Below, in pieces: positions 11,645 through 24,523 of a stretch of DNA of 64,000 nt. The notes below the pieces were generated by a model, which searched no databases, was not told where the DNA came from, and was given only the letters and a program-made list of their open reading frames with translations. Numbering within the stretch: position 1 is the stretch's first letter; each line of letters opens with the position of its first letter. The translations under genes and the position numbers were made by a program. Location: assembly GCA_037039685.1 (NCBI GenBank), contig JAWNGF010000004.1, positions 4,278,001 to 4,342,000 of the forward strand. The letters run 5' to 3'. Source of the stretch: Ceratobasidium sp. AG-K (lineage: Eukaryota > Basidiomycota > Agaricomycetes > Cantharellales > Ceratobasidiaceae).

Positions 11645-13004
11645 GAACAGATGGGCTGCTTGCAGTCGTTCCGGAAGGCTGGTTATTTATACCATTGGTA
11701 CGGAATCATGGGACACCATCTTGTCTGGCATGCACCAGAACAATTTGAATTCCACACCCAACCCATACGACCTAATGGAGCTATGATCGCTTTTAAGCGT
11801 TGCAAATTTTGGCCCCGCACACAAAATCGCAGTATTGTGGAAAGGCTGGCAGGAGAAAAGGGGGAGCTCCTGGTGCGGGGCGTGAATAAGGGCTCACAAC
11901 TGTGACCCCTTGAGAACAAACCCTTGTGCAGAAACCCTAGCTAATTTGTCAATGTAGCGCATATAATCACTATCGAGCTCATGCGATGGTCATTCGTACA
12001 CATACGAGGGGACTTGACAATCTCTGAGCCACGGTCCGATTTGCTCCGCATGGGCTGTTAGGAGCACAAATACCCCTCATTGTTCGGATGCCACACAGGA
12101 AAATCGCACCACCTTTACCTGTAGCTTGGTGCGTTTATACATCAGGCAATGAATAAAGTGTGCTTTCTCTCATATAGAAATGTTACTAAATACAACCAAA
12201 TGTGAATTCACCAAAGTGGCACACGTGGTCGTTAGCCACACACGTTTGCCTCATGTCCGATGTAATCTTTTCGACAGTCATGAGGTTGAGCACCCAAGCG
12301 ATCGGGTTGTCCAGGTAAATCTCATTCAATAGGCCTTGCGCTATCAGAGGTGTTTAATCATCATAAAAAGCCATCGGCGGGTCTATCTAACGCTATGGGC
12401 GCTATATGGTGCCACAGTAACAAAACATAGCGCCCGCAGCACTCGATGGAGTGGTCGGCTGATCTTGTGACCAACGTCCAATAGTGTTGACTTTTGCGCG
12501 CTTGATTACGGCACCCAACCATGAGGTAGCATAGCTATACTTGGTCTGCCATGAATGCTATTAGGGGGTAGTGCACATTCTTCATATCTAAGATCACAAC
12601 ACGTTATGAGTATATTGTGCGCACGGGTTACTTTGCGCCATCATACTGCCTCAACGTTGTAGTGGGGGTCGAGCCGAGGGCCCAGGAAGTTAGGTGAACC
12701 CACACATGGTCTATAGATTGCATCTCTGCCCATCGCCCCAGTGTTTCCAATGTTCGCGGTAAAATCGTTCACCACATCTCTGGAGACACCGTGTTAATTA
12801 AAATCGGGGGTGGTGGAGACTGCGTCATTTCCTATTTGGGGGTAGACAATGGTGCGAACTTTTTCACGGCAAATGTTCCTCAATTCGGGTGATAGATCTT
12901 TGGACCACTGGGCGCTATATTTGATATGTTTATATGACAGCCATGGATCTACTATTACATTTCAACGGGCGCATATAGGGACGTTAGAACAGTTCAGTAC
13001 ATTC
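11645..13004. other. Intergenic region without recognisable genes
   Basis: Short open frames here overlap on both strands and look random. No RNA gene or repeat stood out. Confidence 0.5.
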
Positions 13005-14342
13005 TTACGCCGAGCCTTGTTCTTTCTCCAACGTAAGGAACTGATCGAAGGTATCCTTCAAGGTCTTTTCGAATGGGATATAATCAATCCCGAGAAGCTC
13101 CTTCGAGGGGCCATTATCGGTAGTGTAGGTTCCACCAGGAGGGAAGCCTACACTTGGGGTGCCTATTACACAACCACCAAGGTCGTCTTAGTGATGTTAA
13201 TCCCGGTGCAACGAAAAAATTACACTTACTCTTGGGAACCCCCTTGGCCTGAGCACGCTCGGGGTAATTAGCCCAAATAAAATCGGCGATTTGAGCCACA
13301 TTGTATGTGCCTGCTGATACTTGAATACGTTTCCCGCCAAGTCCAGGGCGCTCCTGAATATGCGTCCATAATCAGTTGAACGAATATTAGGGCACTATAC
13401 GATTTGGCACTTACGATGGCCGCGACATGAGCCTGTGCGGTATCCCTCACATCGACCCAGGTCCACACTCCGCTGTTCTGGAGCTCCTTGACCTCCCCAT
13501 TAAAGAGGGTATACAATTGCGCGCTTGTGGTGTTCAACTTCTTCAGCGAAGTGACCTCTTGAAGCAACGGGCCATACACCTTGCAGACCAAAAATTAGGG
13601 AAAATTCGGCCTGACTCTAGATTAATCACTCACGAATGGTGGGCAGAGAGTCACCAACTCGAATTGTGGCTTTTCCTGCTCGTAGAATTCCCAGGCCGCT
13701 TTTTCAGCGAGCACTTTGGAACCGTAGTACCCGTTCAACGGATTTTGCTTGGCAATGTCATAGGTAATCTGCAAGTTCGGTAATTATTAACCTATACGGA
13801 AACCTGGAGAAACAAGCATTAACTTACTGGGTTCCAGTCTTTATCTGTGTACACAAAGCCGGGGCGATGACCCTTGGTAGGATTCGCAACCGAGGCAAAG
13901 GACGATGTGACAACCACGCGCTTCACGGTTGGTCCGTGGTCCTTGATAGATTTGAGAATCCCAGTAGTACCTTGGATTGCAGGCTGAAGCAGGTCCTTCT
14001 CCACATCGTTTCTGAGTAGAAATCATGTTAATCGAAGGCTCATGAGAGATGGGGCCGGACATACATGTCAAAGACGAACGGGCTGCTGGTATGAAGCACA
14101 TGGTCGAATGAATTGGTCTGGACAACCTTATCAAAGGCCCCTGGAATAGCGATGTCCTCGACGATGGCAAACTTGAGTTTTCCCGCAGAGACGGCCGCAG
14201 AGAACTTGTTGCGCAAGTAGGTGGCTTTGCTTTCGGATCGAATGGTTGTCGTGACAGAGTGGCCGTGGTCGAGAAGCTGTTGCAGTATGTGAACGGCAAT
14301 GAAACCGTTGCCGCCAGTGAGGAGCACGTTGGAGCTGGACAT
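13005..14342 (-). CDS. NAD(P)-dependent extended SDR (dihydroflavonol/methylglyoxal reductase-like)
   Basis: About six exons on the minus strand. The ATG at 14342 opens MSSSNVLLTGGNGFIA, a Rossmann dinucleotide-binding motif. Next come LHTSSPFVFD; VKRVVVTSSFAS (the SDR serine region); YYGSK near 13720, giving the catalytic Tyr-x-x-x-Lys; VYGPLLQE; WVDVRDTAQAHVAA, typical of this family; and a C-terminal segment KTLKDTFDQFLTLE before the stop at 13005. Length (about 340 aa) and motif order fit the yeast Gre2 / cinnamyl-alcohol and flavonol reductase group, which reduces carbonyl substrates with NADPH in the cytosol. The true substrate cannot be read from sequence. No linked pathway genes are visible. 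Confidence 0.85.
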
Positions 14343-16917
14343 GCTGAGAATATATGTGAAAACAGGTGAATAGTGGAGGAAAGTGAGGAATACTGGCCTT
14401 TGTGCCGCGCACTATTTCAAGTCATCCTAGGTCGGCCGCGATCGGTTGATTCTTCATGCCCGGATGGTAGCAAGTAAGCATCTGACTTGTCAAGGCACGA
14501 GCAACGGGATGTTGCCCGTGTGTCGGGCTGTCGAGACCGGCAAACCGGGTGATTTCATCACGTGACGCTATGATTTTCGTGATTCGAGCACCTCATTCGG
14601 GCTCTTTCTTTGCGAAGAAATTAATCTTTGTCGGACGCTTGATATTCAAGAGTTTCTCCGTCGATCGCCCGAGTGAATTTAAAAGTCGTCGCCGATGAGG
14701 CCGAACGTACGTGGACCTCCAAATGGCAGCGAAGGGCTGAGACAATAACGGTCGGGTTGAACCAACCGAGCAAGGAACGCGCAATCACCTCGCGGGCATC
14801 GTCGGTGATCAGTTACCAGAGATGGGATGGAATGTCGGCGCACACTGAGATGCGTCCTAGGGTACGACGTGGTGGTTAACTGACAAATGTCTGTAGTCAC
14901 ATGCATCCTGTTGAGCGTCATTTGTAAATTAGTCGATCGAACAAAATACAGCAGTGGCGGACTCCGTATCACTGATGGCGCAATGCTACTCAAGAACTGA
15001 GATTACGATCACTTATAGGTGGTACGATGGTGTAAGGGTTGGAGGGGCCGATACGAAGCCGGCAAGCTCAGTCACAAATGCTCTCCCGGGAATATATATA
15101 TTGTAGCAAAAAAGGTATACAGTATTCCAGCCCAGTTTAGTGATTGAAACCCACATCGTTCCATTTCTATTTAGTTTGCAGCGCTCAATAGGCTTTGATA
15201 TGGATCTAGAGATCCAGCTTTGAAGTTGGAGTACATTCTCAATTACAATGCATACGTGCGGAAACAGTAGGCAACAAGTAAGTTTATTGTTCTCCTCTGG
15301 GTCAAACATGTTGGCGTCCGTGTTAGATTCGCGCACGGAGCAATGCTGAGTAAGCAGCAAGTGCCAGAGAGCCAGAGCGAGTACGACGGCCTGAGGTGGC
15401 TCGTGGCGGGTCACGTGTGAGTGGCTGTGTTGGCGTGACAACACGGTTCGTCGCAGTCAGGTCCAGCGAGCTCAAGCGTATGTTAAACAAGGCGCTAAAG
15501 TGGCAATTAAGCTGAAGGCAAATTGCGCGCCCCACAATGTACGTTATCCGCCAAGTTAAGTGAAAAGAAACACGTTCTCCGTCAACTTTAACCCATGAAC
15601 ATTTGTATGGAGACACTTACCAGTCATAAAACCCGTGAGGCGAAAGTGGGTGGCAGCTTTGAATCAGGGCGGTCAAGGGGGGGCGCAATTTACCGTGCGC
15701 GTCGCTATCAGTACCGATTTGGTTTACGAGGTGGCAAGTCGCAGACAAGCCGGCCCGTCCCCATCAACGGATCGCATTCATCTACAAACCCGGATTTTGC
15801 TCACTAGGAATGTCTTATTCTCCCTAGGCCTCCCGGGCTCTCCCAAAGTATATGCTGATATGCCGAGGGCTCTGGAGGCCCCGGGAGAGATTTCACATAC
15901 CACCCGAGTCCTCCGGAGCCCTCGGGAGGAAGAGACATGGATGGGGAGATGCGGGAGCAAAAGCCGGTTTTGTTGATGTTAGCGTCTAATGCAGCCATCC
16001 GTGGTGCGTCAGGTAATTGCCAACCTAATCGACAATGATCATCCAGCAGCATGATCAATCAAGCATGGAATGAATACTCACATTGCGGTCCATCCCTATT
16101 GCAGACGATGAGCAAGGTTGAAAGTTCCCGTGCTAATGACATTGGGCATCCAACCGCGGTATCAGGAGGAGCCAGTCCGAGGGACAGTCGCACGAGGTTT
16201 GCCAAATCATGTACCCTGTGCTTTCGCGGGCCACCCGCGGAACCGGGACCTAGTCAGAACGCAAGCGAAGAAGGTTGTTTACACACCTACCCTTACCTAT
16301 AAGCTCGATGGAGGTTTTGAGCTGCTTCGAGCTGCATCTTGACGCCAGTGATGTGGGTCGCGTCGGCGGCAGAGTAATCCAACCACGAGTACGAGCCGCG
16401 GTGTGAGATGCATGTGAGAGATGCCTGGAGGCGTGGCGTCGAGTTGAAGCTAGATACCAGCCATGGAACTGAGCTCAGCGTCTAAAGTAAAGAATTAGGC
16501 TGAGCCAAGGAGAGCCGTACAAAACTAGGATGATACATACCCAAATGCGGTGCTAGATTCTGATAAACAAGAGAGGGGCAGTTTTGTTAAATGAGCGTCA
16601 AGAGCTTCCGGAGAGCGCAAAGGCGGGATTTAAAAGGGTAGTTGGGCTGTAATACGTAGGCTGTGGCGGAAGAGGGAGAGCAGAGGATGGTGCGGAAGGG
16701 GCGCGTCTCCTGAGATCAAATAAGAGCGGGGCGCGGTCACGTGAGCTACCCGATGATCGTGTAATCGTCATTTCGGCACCAAATGAGACCTCATGCATAT
16801 GGTTATATCATCAGATTAGGTGGAGGACGGCTACGATTGCGACCAAAGATCTGGACATACTGCATCACGACAAGCCTAGCTCCAGGCAGTAAATCAGCCT
16901 GGTAGCCTACCGTGGCT
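14343..16917. other. Intergenic region with small GC-rich hairpin
   Basis: I found no supported gene in this 2.6 kb. Open frames at 15013-15976 overlap on both strands and show no family features. A GC-rich inverted repeat lies at 15863-15925. Confidence 0.5.
15863..15925. repeat. GC-rich inverted repeat
   Basis: Arms of 16 nt at 15863-15878 (CCGAGGGCTCTGGAGG) and 15910-15925 pair with one mismatch around a 31-nt loop. More CCCGGG-rich sequence flanks it at 15829-15900. It could be a remnant of a foldback element; no target-site duplication was seen. Confidence 0.5.
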
Positions 16918-19655
16918 ATGTCAAAACCGAGCCGCAAGAAGCGCATTCAAGCCAGTGCCAAGCGTGCATGGGACAAGACTTTCGGGGGTTCCTCATCTGC
17001 AGCGCCCTCCTCCCCAAGACCCAGCTCCCCTAAACCTTCTCTGTCACAACTATCGCAACTGTCGCTATCCCAAGGCGGCCGCGTATCGGAATCGAATCTA
17101 TCCGTACCCGCAGAGATTTCTCCTCAATCGTCATCCGCTCCAGCCCTCTTACATCAAGGCCCCGGGGTATTTACGACAACACACGTTGTTCCAACAACTC
17201 CAAAGGGATCCTCATCGAGTATAGGCGGTGAGACCGCATGGAGAGGTTTGCAAGCAACGCTTCGTGGATTGCATAAAAGTGCCGGGCTGTTCCCGCCGCT
17301 CCAGTCGGCAATCGACGGGCTAATATCATGCACATCTACGATTCAGGTGGGTACATACAAATATCTAGTTTAAAACCACTATGGACGCTAAAGGGCACCG
17401 AGTGGGTAGGAATCGACCAAGAACAGAAAGGAATACGAGGCGATGGCGCAAGAGCTTCAGGTGTTGAGCGAGTCGCTTCATCAACATCTTCAAACATCTA
17501 GTTCGAATCGAATGTCCGACTCTATCGTGAGGGCAGCTCGGTGTGTCAAGCGTAGTGATGGCCGCCCTATATCTGAACTGCATATAGTTCGATCCAAGAC
17601 CAGGTGGATCTCATCGTCAGCAAACAGAGCCGTAGCACCGGACAGCGTTTGTTGGAAGCCGGTCAGGATCAAGAGATCATTATGAGTTGCTATCGTTACA
17701 TTCAGGGCCTGCTTCGCCAGCTAGAGGCAAGTGCCTGTTTATGTGGTAATTCCGGTGCATTATCTCACAAAGAAGTAGGTCGAAGCCAAACTTAGTATCT
17801 GGAGTATCGTCAACGAGCAGCTAGCGGTAAGCCATTCGTACCAGGGATGGTTTAATGACGAGCTGCTCAATCACCGCTAGAACACTCGACTCGAAGGCAT
17901 GAACCCTGTCATGTTGGCGGCATATAACTCGATCTTATCAATTGGGACTGACCGTCGCAGCTGCACGCAGAACACTCGCACACAGATTCTATCCGAGCTC
18001 CACAGCTGGTCCACCGACCCGAACTCGCCAAACGTCTATTGGATGAACGGTCTAGCTGGTACCGGAAAGACAACCATCGCATACACCTTTGCCGCAGCGC
18101 TCGAGGAACGTAAACAGCTAGCTGCCAGCTTCTTCTGTACTCGCACGACCGACGAGTGCCGTGATGTGAATCGGATTGTACCCACCATCGCCTATCAGCT
18201 GGCTCGGTATTCCATCCCTTTCCAGGCGGCGCTGTGTCAATCGTTGGAAAAGGATCCGGACGCCGGGTCTCGCATAATATCAACGCAGTTTCTGAAGCTA
18301 CTCAAGGAGCCGCTACTGGAGGTAAAGGCTGCGTTGCCTGTCGGACTCGTGGTTGTGATCGACGCGTTGGACGAGTGCAAGCTCAGCAAGGGCGTAGAAG
18401 TGGTACTTGATCTGCTGCTTCAGAACACGAGCGACCTTCCAGTCAAGTTTCTCGTTGCCAGCCGCCCTGCACCGAACATCCGGGACAAAATCGAGACCAA
18501 GCCAGACGGGTCGCGCACCGTCCGGGCGTTGCATGACATCGAGGAGTCGTTTGTACAAGCAGACATTGAGCTGTATCTGCAGGAGCAACTTCCGTCACTC
18601 TCAGCGCCTCTCGTCAAGCAGCTGACCCAGTTATCTGGGAGCCTGTTTATTTTCGCGGCAACTACAGCTCGATATATCCGAACGGGAGAGGAGATCGGAG
18701 ATCTGGACGGGCATCTCGACGCCGTGCTCTCGATTACACCCGGATCAGACGCCCCGCATATCGAGCTCAACGAGCTATATACCACCGTTCTAATTGCAGC
18801 AGATAAGAAAATGCCGGAGGAGACGGGGGCAAAGGCTCGAATGAGAGATGTTCTTTGGACGGTTGTATGCGTGCGCGAACCCGTCAACATCGAGACCTTG
18901 ACATTATTGGCTGGCATTGACGACTCCAAAAAGACCCAGGGTATGCTACGACAGCTTCACTCGGTGCTGCATTCGAGTGGCCAAGGCGATACTGTGTCTA
19001 TCCTACACGCATCATTTGCAGACTTCATACTGGACCAGTCCCGCTCAGGGCCTTTCTTCTGCAATGTGAGCCAGCACAGCTGGCTCCTGGCACGGCAATG
19101 TTTCGTCTCCATGAAGGAGCAGCTTCGGTTCAACATCTGTAGGCTGGAATCGTCCCACACACTTGATAATCAAGTTCCGAACCTGAAAGAACAGGTTGAC
19201 AAGGCAATACCACCAACGCTGGCGTATACATGCCGCTACTGGGGAGATCACCTCGAACAAGCCTGTAGTTCACATGGTCTGCATGGTCTCCTTGACGAGT
19301 TTCTGTCTGAGCGTCTGCTATTCTGGATGGAAGCAATGAACTTGAGGCGCCAAATCGGAACAGGCGTACAGGTGATCCTTGCCGCAAAGGCGTGGCTGAC
19401 GGTGAGCAAACACTGGATTCAATGTTGTTCCATCCCTGATATCACTGACAGGCCAACCATCCTTTATCTGAAGTCCTGAGGTTCGCGGAAGATGCTAGAC
19501 ACTTCATCACCGCATTTGCGGCCAATCCCGTTTCCCAGAGCACTCCGCATCTATACGTTTCCGCACTCCCACTTGCTGCTATCGATCGAGCATGGTGTAT
19601 AAGCACCACTGGAACCGAATGCGCGGACTTATCGAGCCAAAGGGCGCAGGCATAG
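16918..19655 (+). CDS. NACHT NLR-like protein, N-terminal and NTPase half
   Basis: The ATG at 16918 opens a Ser/Pro-rich leader, then a helical domain beginning WRGLQATLRGLHKSAGLFPP, the usual N-terminus of fungal STAND/NACHT proteins. Exon 1 ends near 17346. Short exons follow, including one ended by a GC donor (intron 17727-17778). The main exon carries the NACHT: Walker A GLAGTGKTT near 18050, Walker B VVVIDALDEC near 18350, and sensor region LVASRPAPNIRDKIE. After the intron 19402-19451 the frame runs through LRFAEDARHFITAF and LYVSALPL, then is thrown out of frame and stops at 19655. The WD40 half lies in another frame directly downstream. Family proteins act as intracellular sensors in heterokaryon incompatibility and related cell death. 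Confidence 0.8.
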
Positions 19656-21737
19656 AGAATAGATACGAGACAATCCTTGCCGTCTGGAGGGTTGATTCCG
19701 TAGTCCGCTCAGTTGCCCACTCTCCCAATGGCAAATATATCGTCGTTGGATGTACCGGCGGAAGCCTAACAATCAAAGACGCGTATGATGGTGCTTCAAT
19801 CGACGCCTCTTTTGAGGGTCACACCAAGACCATTCTCTCAGTGGCATTTTCACGCGACGGCACGCGCATCGCCTCGGGCTCCGAAGACTGCAGTATCCGT
19901 ATATGGAACGTGCAAGAGGGTGCCGTCGTTGGTGCTCCGCTCCTGGGACACACAGACGTGGTCAAATCGGTGGCATTCTCAGCCAACAGCACGTGGATTG
20001 CTTCCGGCTCTAGTGACCGTACTATTCGCATTTGGAGTGTCGCAGATGGGACTCCTGCAAGTATCCCATTTCAGGGTCATAGTAATGCCGTGATGTCTGT
20101 TGCGTTCTCGCCCGACAGCAAGTATGTTGTCTCTGGTTCTGTAGATTGTACCGTCCGCATTTGGGACGTCCTAATTGGTACTTCGGTGGGCGCTGTGCTC
20201 GAAGGCCATACCAAAACTGTTACATCTGTGGCGTTCTCACCTGACGGGCGACGGGTTGTCTCTGGGTCCGTCGATTGTAGTATCCGTGTCTGGGACGTGC
20301 AAAACAGCGCTCCTGTGGGCGCTCCATTCCTGGGCCATACCAACTGGGTTACATCGGTAGCTTTCTCCCCTAACGGCACAAGCATAGCCTCCGGTTCCCT
20401 GGATCGGACAGTCAGGCTCTGGAACGCACAGGACGGAATGCCTATCGGCTCGCCCTTACAGGGCCATACCAGAGGGGTTTGGTCAGTCGAATTTTCACCC
20501 GATGGCATCCGTGTGGTTTCTGGCTCCATGGACTCAACCATCCGCACCTGGAATGTGCAGGTCGGCGATCCTACCGGGATGCTTCAAGGCAATCGCAGTA
20601 TTGTTATGTCCGTAGCATTCTCTCCCGATGGCCACCTAGTTGCTTCCGGCTGTGCTGACGGTGCTATTCGCATCTGGAATTCGCAAGATGGGACACTCCA
20701 TGGTGCTCCGCTTCAGGGACATACCAATTATGTGAGGTCTGTAACGTTCTCTCCCAATGGCACTTGTGTGGTTTCCGGGTCAGACGACCGCACCATCTGC
20801 GTCTGGGACGTGCAAGGGGGGGCCCGTATCGGTGATCCCTTTATAGGTCATGGTGATTATGTGCTGTCTGTAGCAGTCTCGCCCAATGGTGCACGCATCG
20901 TCTCTGGCTCCCAGGACTGTACCGTTCGTATCTGGGGTTTACCGGACGGCACGCCTATTGGCACTCCGCTTGAAGGCCACTCCCATCGAGTTACGTCCGT
21001 GGCGTTTTCTCCTGATGGTACGCGCATCATTTCCGGGTCAGGCGACAATACCATTCGCCTCTGGGATGCAATCACGGGATCGCTTATTTTTGCTCCCCTC
21101 GAGGGGCATACTAGTGTAGTTAGGTCATTGGCATTCTCACCTGATGGCACACGTATTGTCTCTGCCTCGGACGATAACTCTATCCGTGTCTGGAGTGCGC
21201 ACGACGGCACTCTTTCTCTCCCCTACTTCAAAAGCCATACCAAAGGCGTCACGTCAGTGGCATGCTCTTTCGATGGTACACATATTGTTTCTGGTTCTGA
21301 AGACTGCACTATCCACCTGACGAACATGCAGAATGGTACCCTTGCTCGTGCCCCCCTCTACGGCCATAGTCGCCCAGTCGGATCCGTAGCGTTTTCCCCT
21401 CGTAGCTTGCAACTCGTCTCTGGTTCCTTTGACCATAGCATCCGTATGTGGGATGTATGTGGTAGCAAGCCAACTATCGGTAGGTTGTTTTGGTTTAATG
21501 GGGCACTGTAAGTCGCAATACTCATAAGATTTCCTCATAGAGACATGGACAACCACCGAGGACGGGTGGGTGTTTGGCGACAACCTTCAACGATTGTTGT
21601 GGCTTCCGCCAGATCTCGCCCGTTGCCTTCCAACACCATTTAATACGTGGGCTGTTGGGGCTCATGGGCCCATATATGTTGACTACAGCAACCTTTTTCT
21701 GGGAAAAAACTGGCAGGAATGCTACAACAACCCATAA
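19592..21737 (+). CDS. WD40 half of the NACHT-WD40 protein (14 repeats)
   Basis: Continuous frame from 19592 to 21479, then an intron (21480-21540) and a last exon 21541-21737 encoding WTTEDGWVFGDNLQRLLWLP up to the stop. Fourteen WD40 repeats follow one another, each with a core like SVAFSPDG, SGS and IRIWD. That is enough for two seven-blade propellers. The last exon is the conserved C-terminal cap of this family. A paralogue at 37213-39170 shows that [12 protein letters not shown] should follow ALPL in the same frame. Here SSMVYKHHW is displaced by a net 2 nt, so this half is probably not translated with the NACHT half unless the reading is an error. It could be expressed alone from the ATG at 19592. 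Confidence 0.8.
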
Positions 21738-22630
21738 ACTCGATCGAGCCTCGTATCAAGAGTAGCTGGGAGGCGTATCATTGCTCTTGAGTTCAAGTTC
21801 CGCGTAACTTGTATTTAGCTTCTCCATATATGCGTTATGCCGGGCAACAAATAAATATAAATATAAATGTAAAAAAACACGTAGCAGCGGACCGGAGCTT
21901 GGCGATTTCAAACCCAAAGATCTAGTCGGGTATGGGAGGTAGCGAATATCCATAGCGGCCACTAAATATAATACGAGCATTGTATCATTACATTCTCTAC
22001 TATTTGCAAGATCCTGTAAGCTGGATTGCGTTGTGGAGGTACTAGCCCATGCTACTTTAACTAAAATTGACCGATTTTGGGGCAACCTCTTCTACGTACG
22101 CTAAGGGAGGAGGCCATTGCCGAAGAGTTGGGTGTCTAAGTTCTGGGCTGAGTGAATCCATGACCTCATGTGCTTGCTATATTCCACCAACTGGAACAAA
22201 GGGGCAACTAGCTTGAATCCGCCTCCCGAAACTCCACGGAATTTCAACCCACGGCAAATTCTAGCCGCCAGCCTCTCAATGATCACATCTAGGTCGATAA
22301 AACAGCGTTTTTCATCAGTATAAGCATAGTTTGGAACTAGTTTCTCACGACTTGTAAAGACTTCATTTCATTTTGTCTAACTTTGCAGCCTCGATCATCC
22401 TTCCCCACCTGCCTGTTAGAGCTGGATGCAGACAAGACGGGTCGTTTGTACGCCTCGCTAAACTTGAATCATGCATAACCGTGGAATCGTTCTACCAAGA
22501 ACCTTGGGTACCTTGCTGATCAGCCTCTCATAGTGACAAAACATTATCTATGATTGCATATATAAATACTCAAATTCAGAGTGAATCACCACCGACCTTG
22601 GCGCCCACAATACTCTACAGGACAGCGACC
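21738..22630. other. Intergenic region
   Basis: No gene, RNA or repeat could be supported between the WD40 gene and the protease. Confidence 0.5.
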
Positions 22631-24149
22631 ATGATATCCGCTCATCACTTCAGCTCACTGCTCGCCCTTGCTCTGGCGCTGTCACCCACGGCTAGCGCAG
22701 GACCTACCCTTATTACAATCCCCCTCGCAAGTCGTGCTATTGGCCCAGCCTCGGGAGCGTTGACCGACTATTTCAATGGGACGGACCTTCAGTAAGGTGG
22801 CTCACAACCCTAGTCACGCGCTCTCATTTCCCGCGTATACAGATGGTACGGCAACTTCCAAGCGGGTACACCTGCTCAGACTTTCAAAGTAATATTTGAT
22901 ACGGGTTCTCCTTGGTTTATCATCCCCAGTAAATCATTCGTCCTCCGCTTGTTGATTATATGCGCTTAACGCGGTTCTAGGTGAAACCTGTGGTTCCACT
23001 TGTGCCGGCCAGACCGTCTTTGAAAGCACCAAGAGCTCGACGTTTACAAACCTCAACACACCTCGTACTGTCCGGTTCGGCACGGGTGGAGGCGTTCAGC
23101 CTGTGGGGGTACGTTCTCTCATTAATTATACCCCTGGTCCCACGTGCATAACCCACGATTCCAGGGAAACCTCGCAATGAACTTAAATCTAGTCCGGGAC
23201 AAATTGACATTTTTCGGATTGGACGCAGGCCTCACCGATTTTTATGTAATCCTCAACAAGACTGGGCCGATCGTCAACAGTCCTCCATGGGACGGGATCG
23301 TCGGAATGATGAATAAACGCAATGGAAGTGTGTTCCAGAACCTGGTTACTGCTGGCCTCGATCGTAAGAGATTCTTCTTCCCCCATGTTCCTCGGAGGCT
23401 GACGGACAGGTCATTCGAAGCTTTATTCAGCATATATTTTGCGCCAAAGAGCGTAAACAATGGCGCTGGCGAGCTTACGCTTGGAGGAATCAACTCGAAC
23501 CGCTATACCGGAAGCTTGAATTATTTCCCACTCGCATTCCCGAATCAGAACCTTTGGCAGCTGAATAGCACAGGGTTGACTGTCAATGGCCAAACGACCT
23601 CGCTCCTCAGTACCCCGCAGACATGGATCTTTGACTCGGGAACAAGCAACTTGGTCTTGCCGAAAAACCTGACCGAGGTATGTTCTTGTGGCTCAGGTTG
23701 GAGGTTTGACTAATGCGGCAATAAATAAAGGCTATATATGCGCAGGTTTCGTAAGTGAAACCATCCCTATGCGCCTAATATATACTAAAGGCAACCTTCT
23801 GCACAGCTCGGAGATTATTCCAGTAGGCACTCTCGGAGCCTACGGTATAGCGTGCTCGAAGATCTCCAGCCTCAACGCCAGGATCGCAATCACCTTTACT
23901 GACGCCTCGGGCGCCGCCCATCAATTGATCGTGCCTAGCTCCGAGCTAAACGTCGGGCCGTTCAACGCCTCGGACACCTCGAGCACGGCCATGTGTCAGA
24001 CGCTGATTAATGCCGACGACCAGTTTTTGATTGCAGGCGCGAGCCTGATGAAACATTGGTACAGCGTTTGGGACCAGGGTAATGCAAGGATGGGATTCGC
24101 AGCCGCCGGTGAGCAATCAGTGGCTACAAAGTTGTATCACATGTGTTGA
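22631..24149 (+). CDS. Secreted pepsin-like aspartic protease (A1 family)
   Basis: The start at 22631 gives a signal peptide (MISAHHFSSLLALALALSP followed by TASA). Exon 1 ends at 22791 and exon 2 begins at 22843 with WYGNFQAGTPAQTFKV. The first catalytic motif is FDTGSPWF; the second is FDSGTSNLVLP near 23630. A flap-like region follows the first motif. The frame is restored near the 3' end by a 20-nt exon (23731-23750) between introns 23678-23730 and 23751-23806, giving AIYAQVSSEIIPVG. The C-terminus has GASLMKHWYSVWDQ, the usual last block of A1 proteases. It is most likely an extracellular endopeptidase. No GPI-anchor signal is obvious after the final block. Confidence 0.85.
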
Positions 24150-24523
24150 CTAGACAAATTACTAGCGCACTAACCGGTCAACTGGGCATTGTGCGCTAGT
24201 TTCAGTGCCTAACACGACCACCTATCGGTGTCACTAAACATTTCAATTTTTTCTCCCTGCTATGACTTTTCTGTAAACAAGATAGAGAAAAGCGATTAAA
24301 ACATGAGTCCATTTGAACATAGCCACCACGGATGACGCAGGCAAACGCATCGGAATGACAGGGACTCCCAAGCAAATGATGCTGATGCGTTCCGCTGACA
24401 CGAATTGCCGTAACAACGTCACCTTGACGCATTGCGCTCGATTGATATATTCTCGACAGCACTAAAACTTACAACGGGTATTATCATTATTTGACGAACA
24501 AAATAACAGCGACGCCTCCCTGA

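Noticed and set aside
14556..14566. CACGTG near the reductase and at several other sites as meaningful promoter elements
   Set aside because: The hexamer occurs about as often as expected by chance; only the fixed spacing in the RING array was kept.
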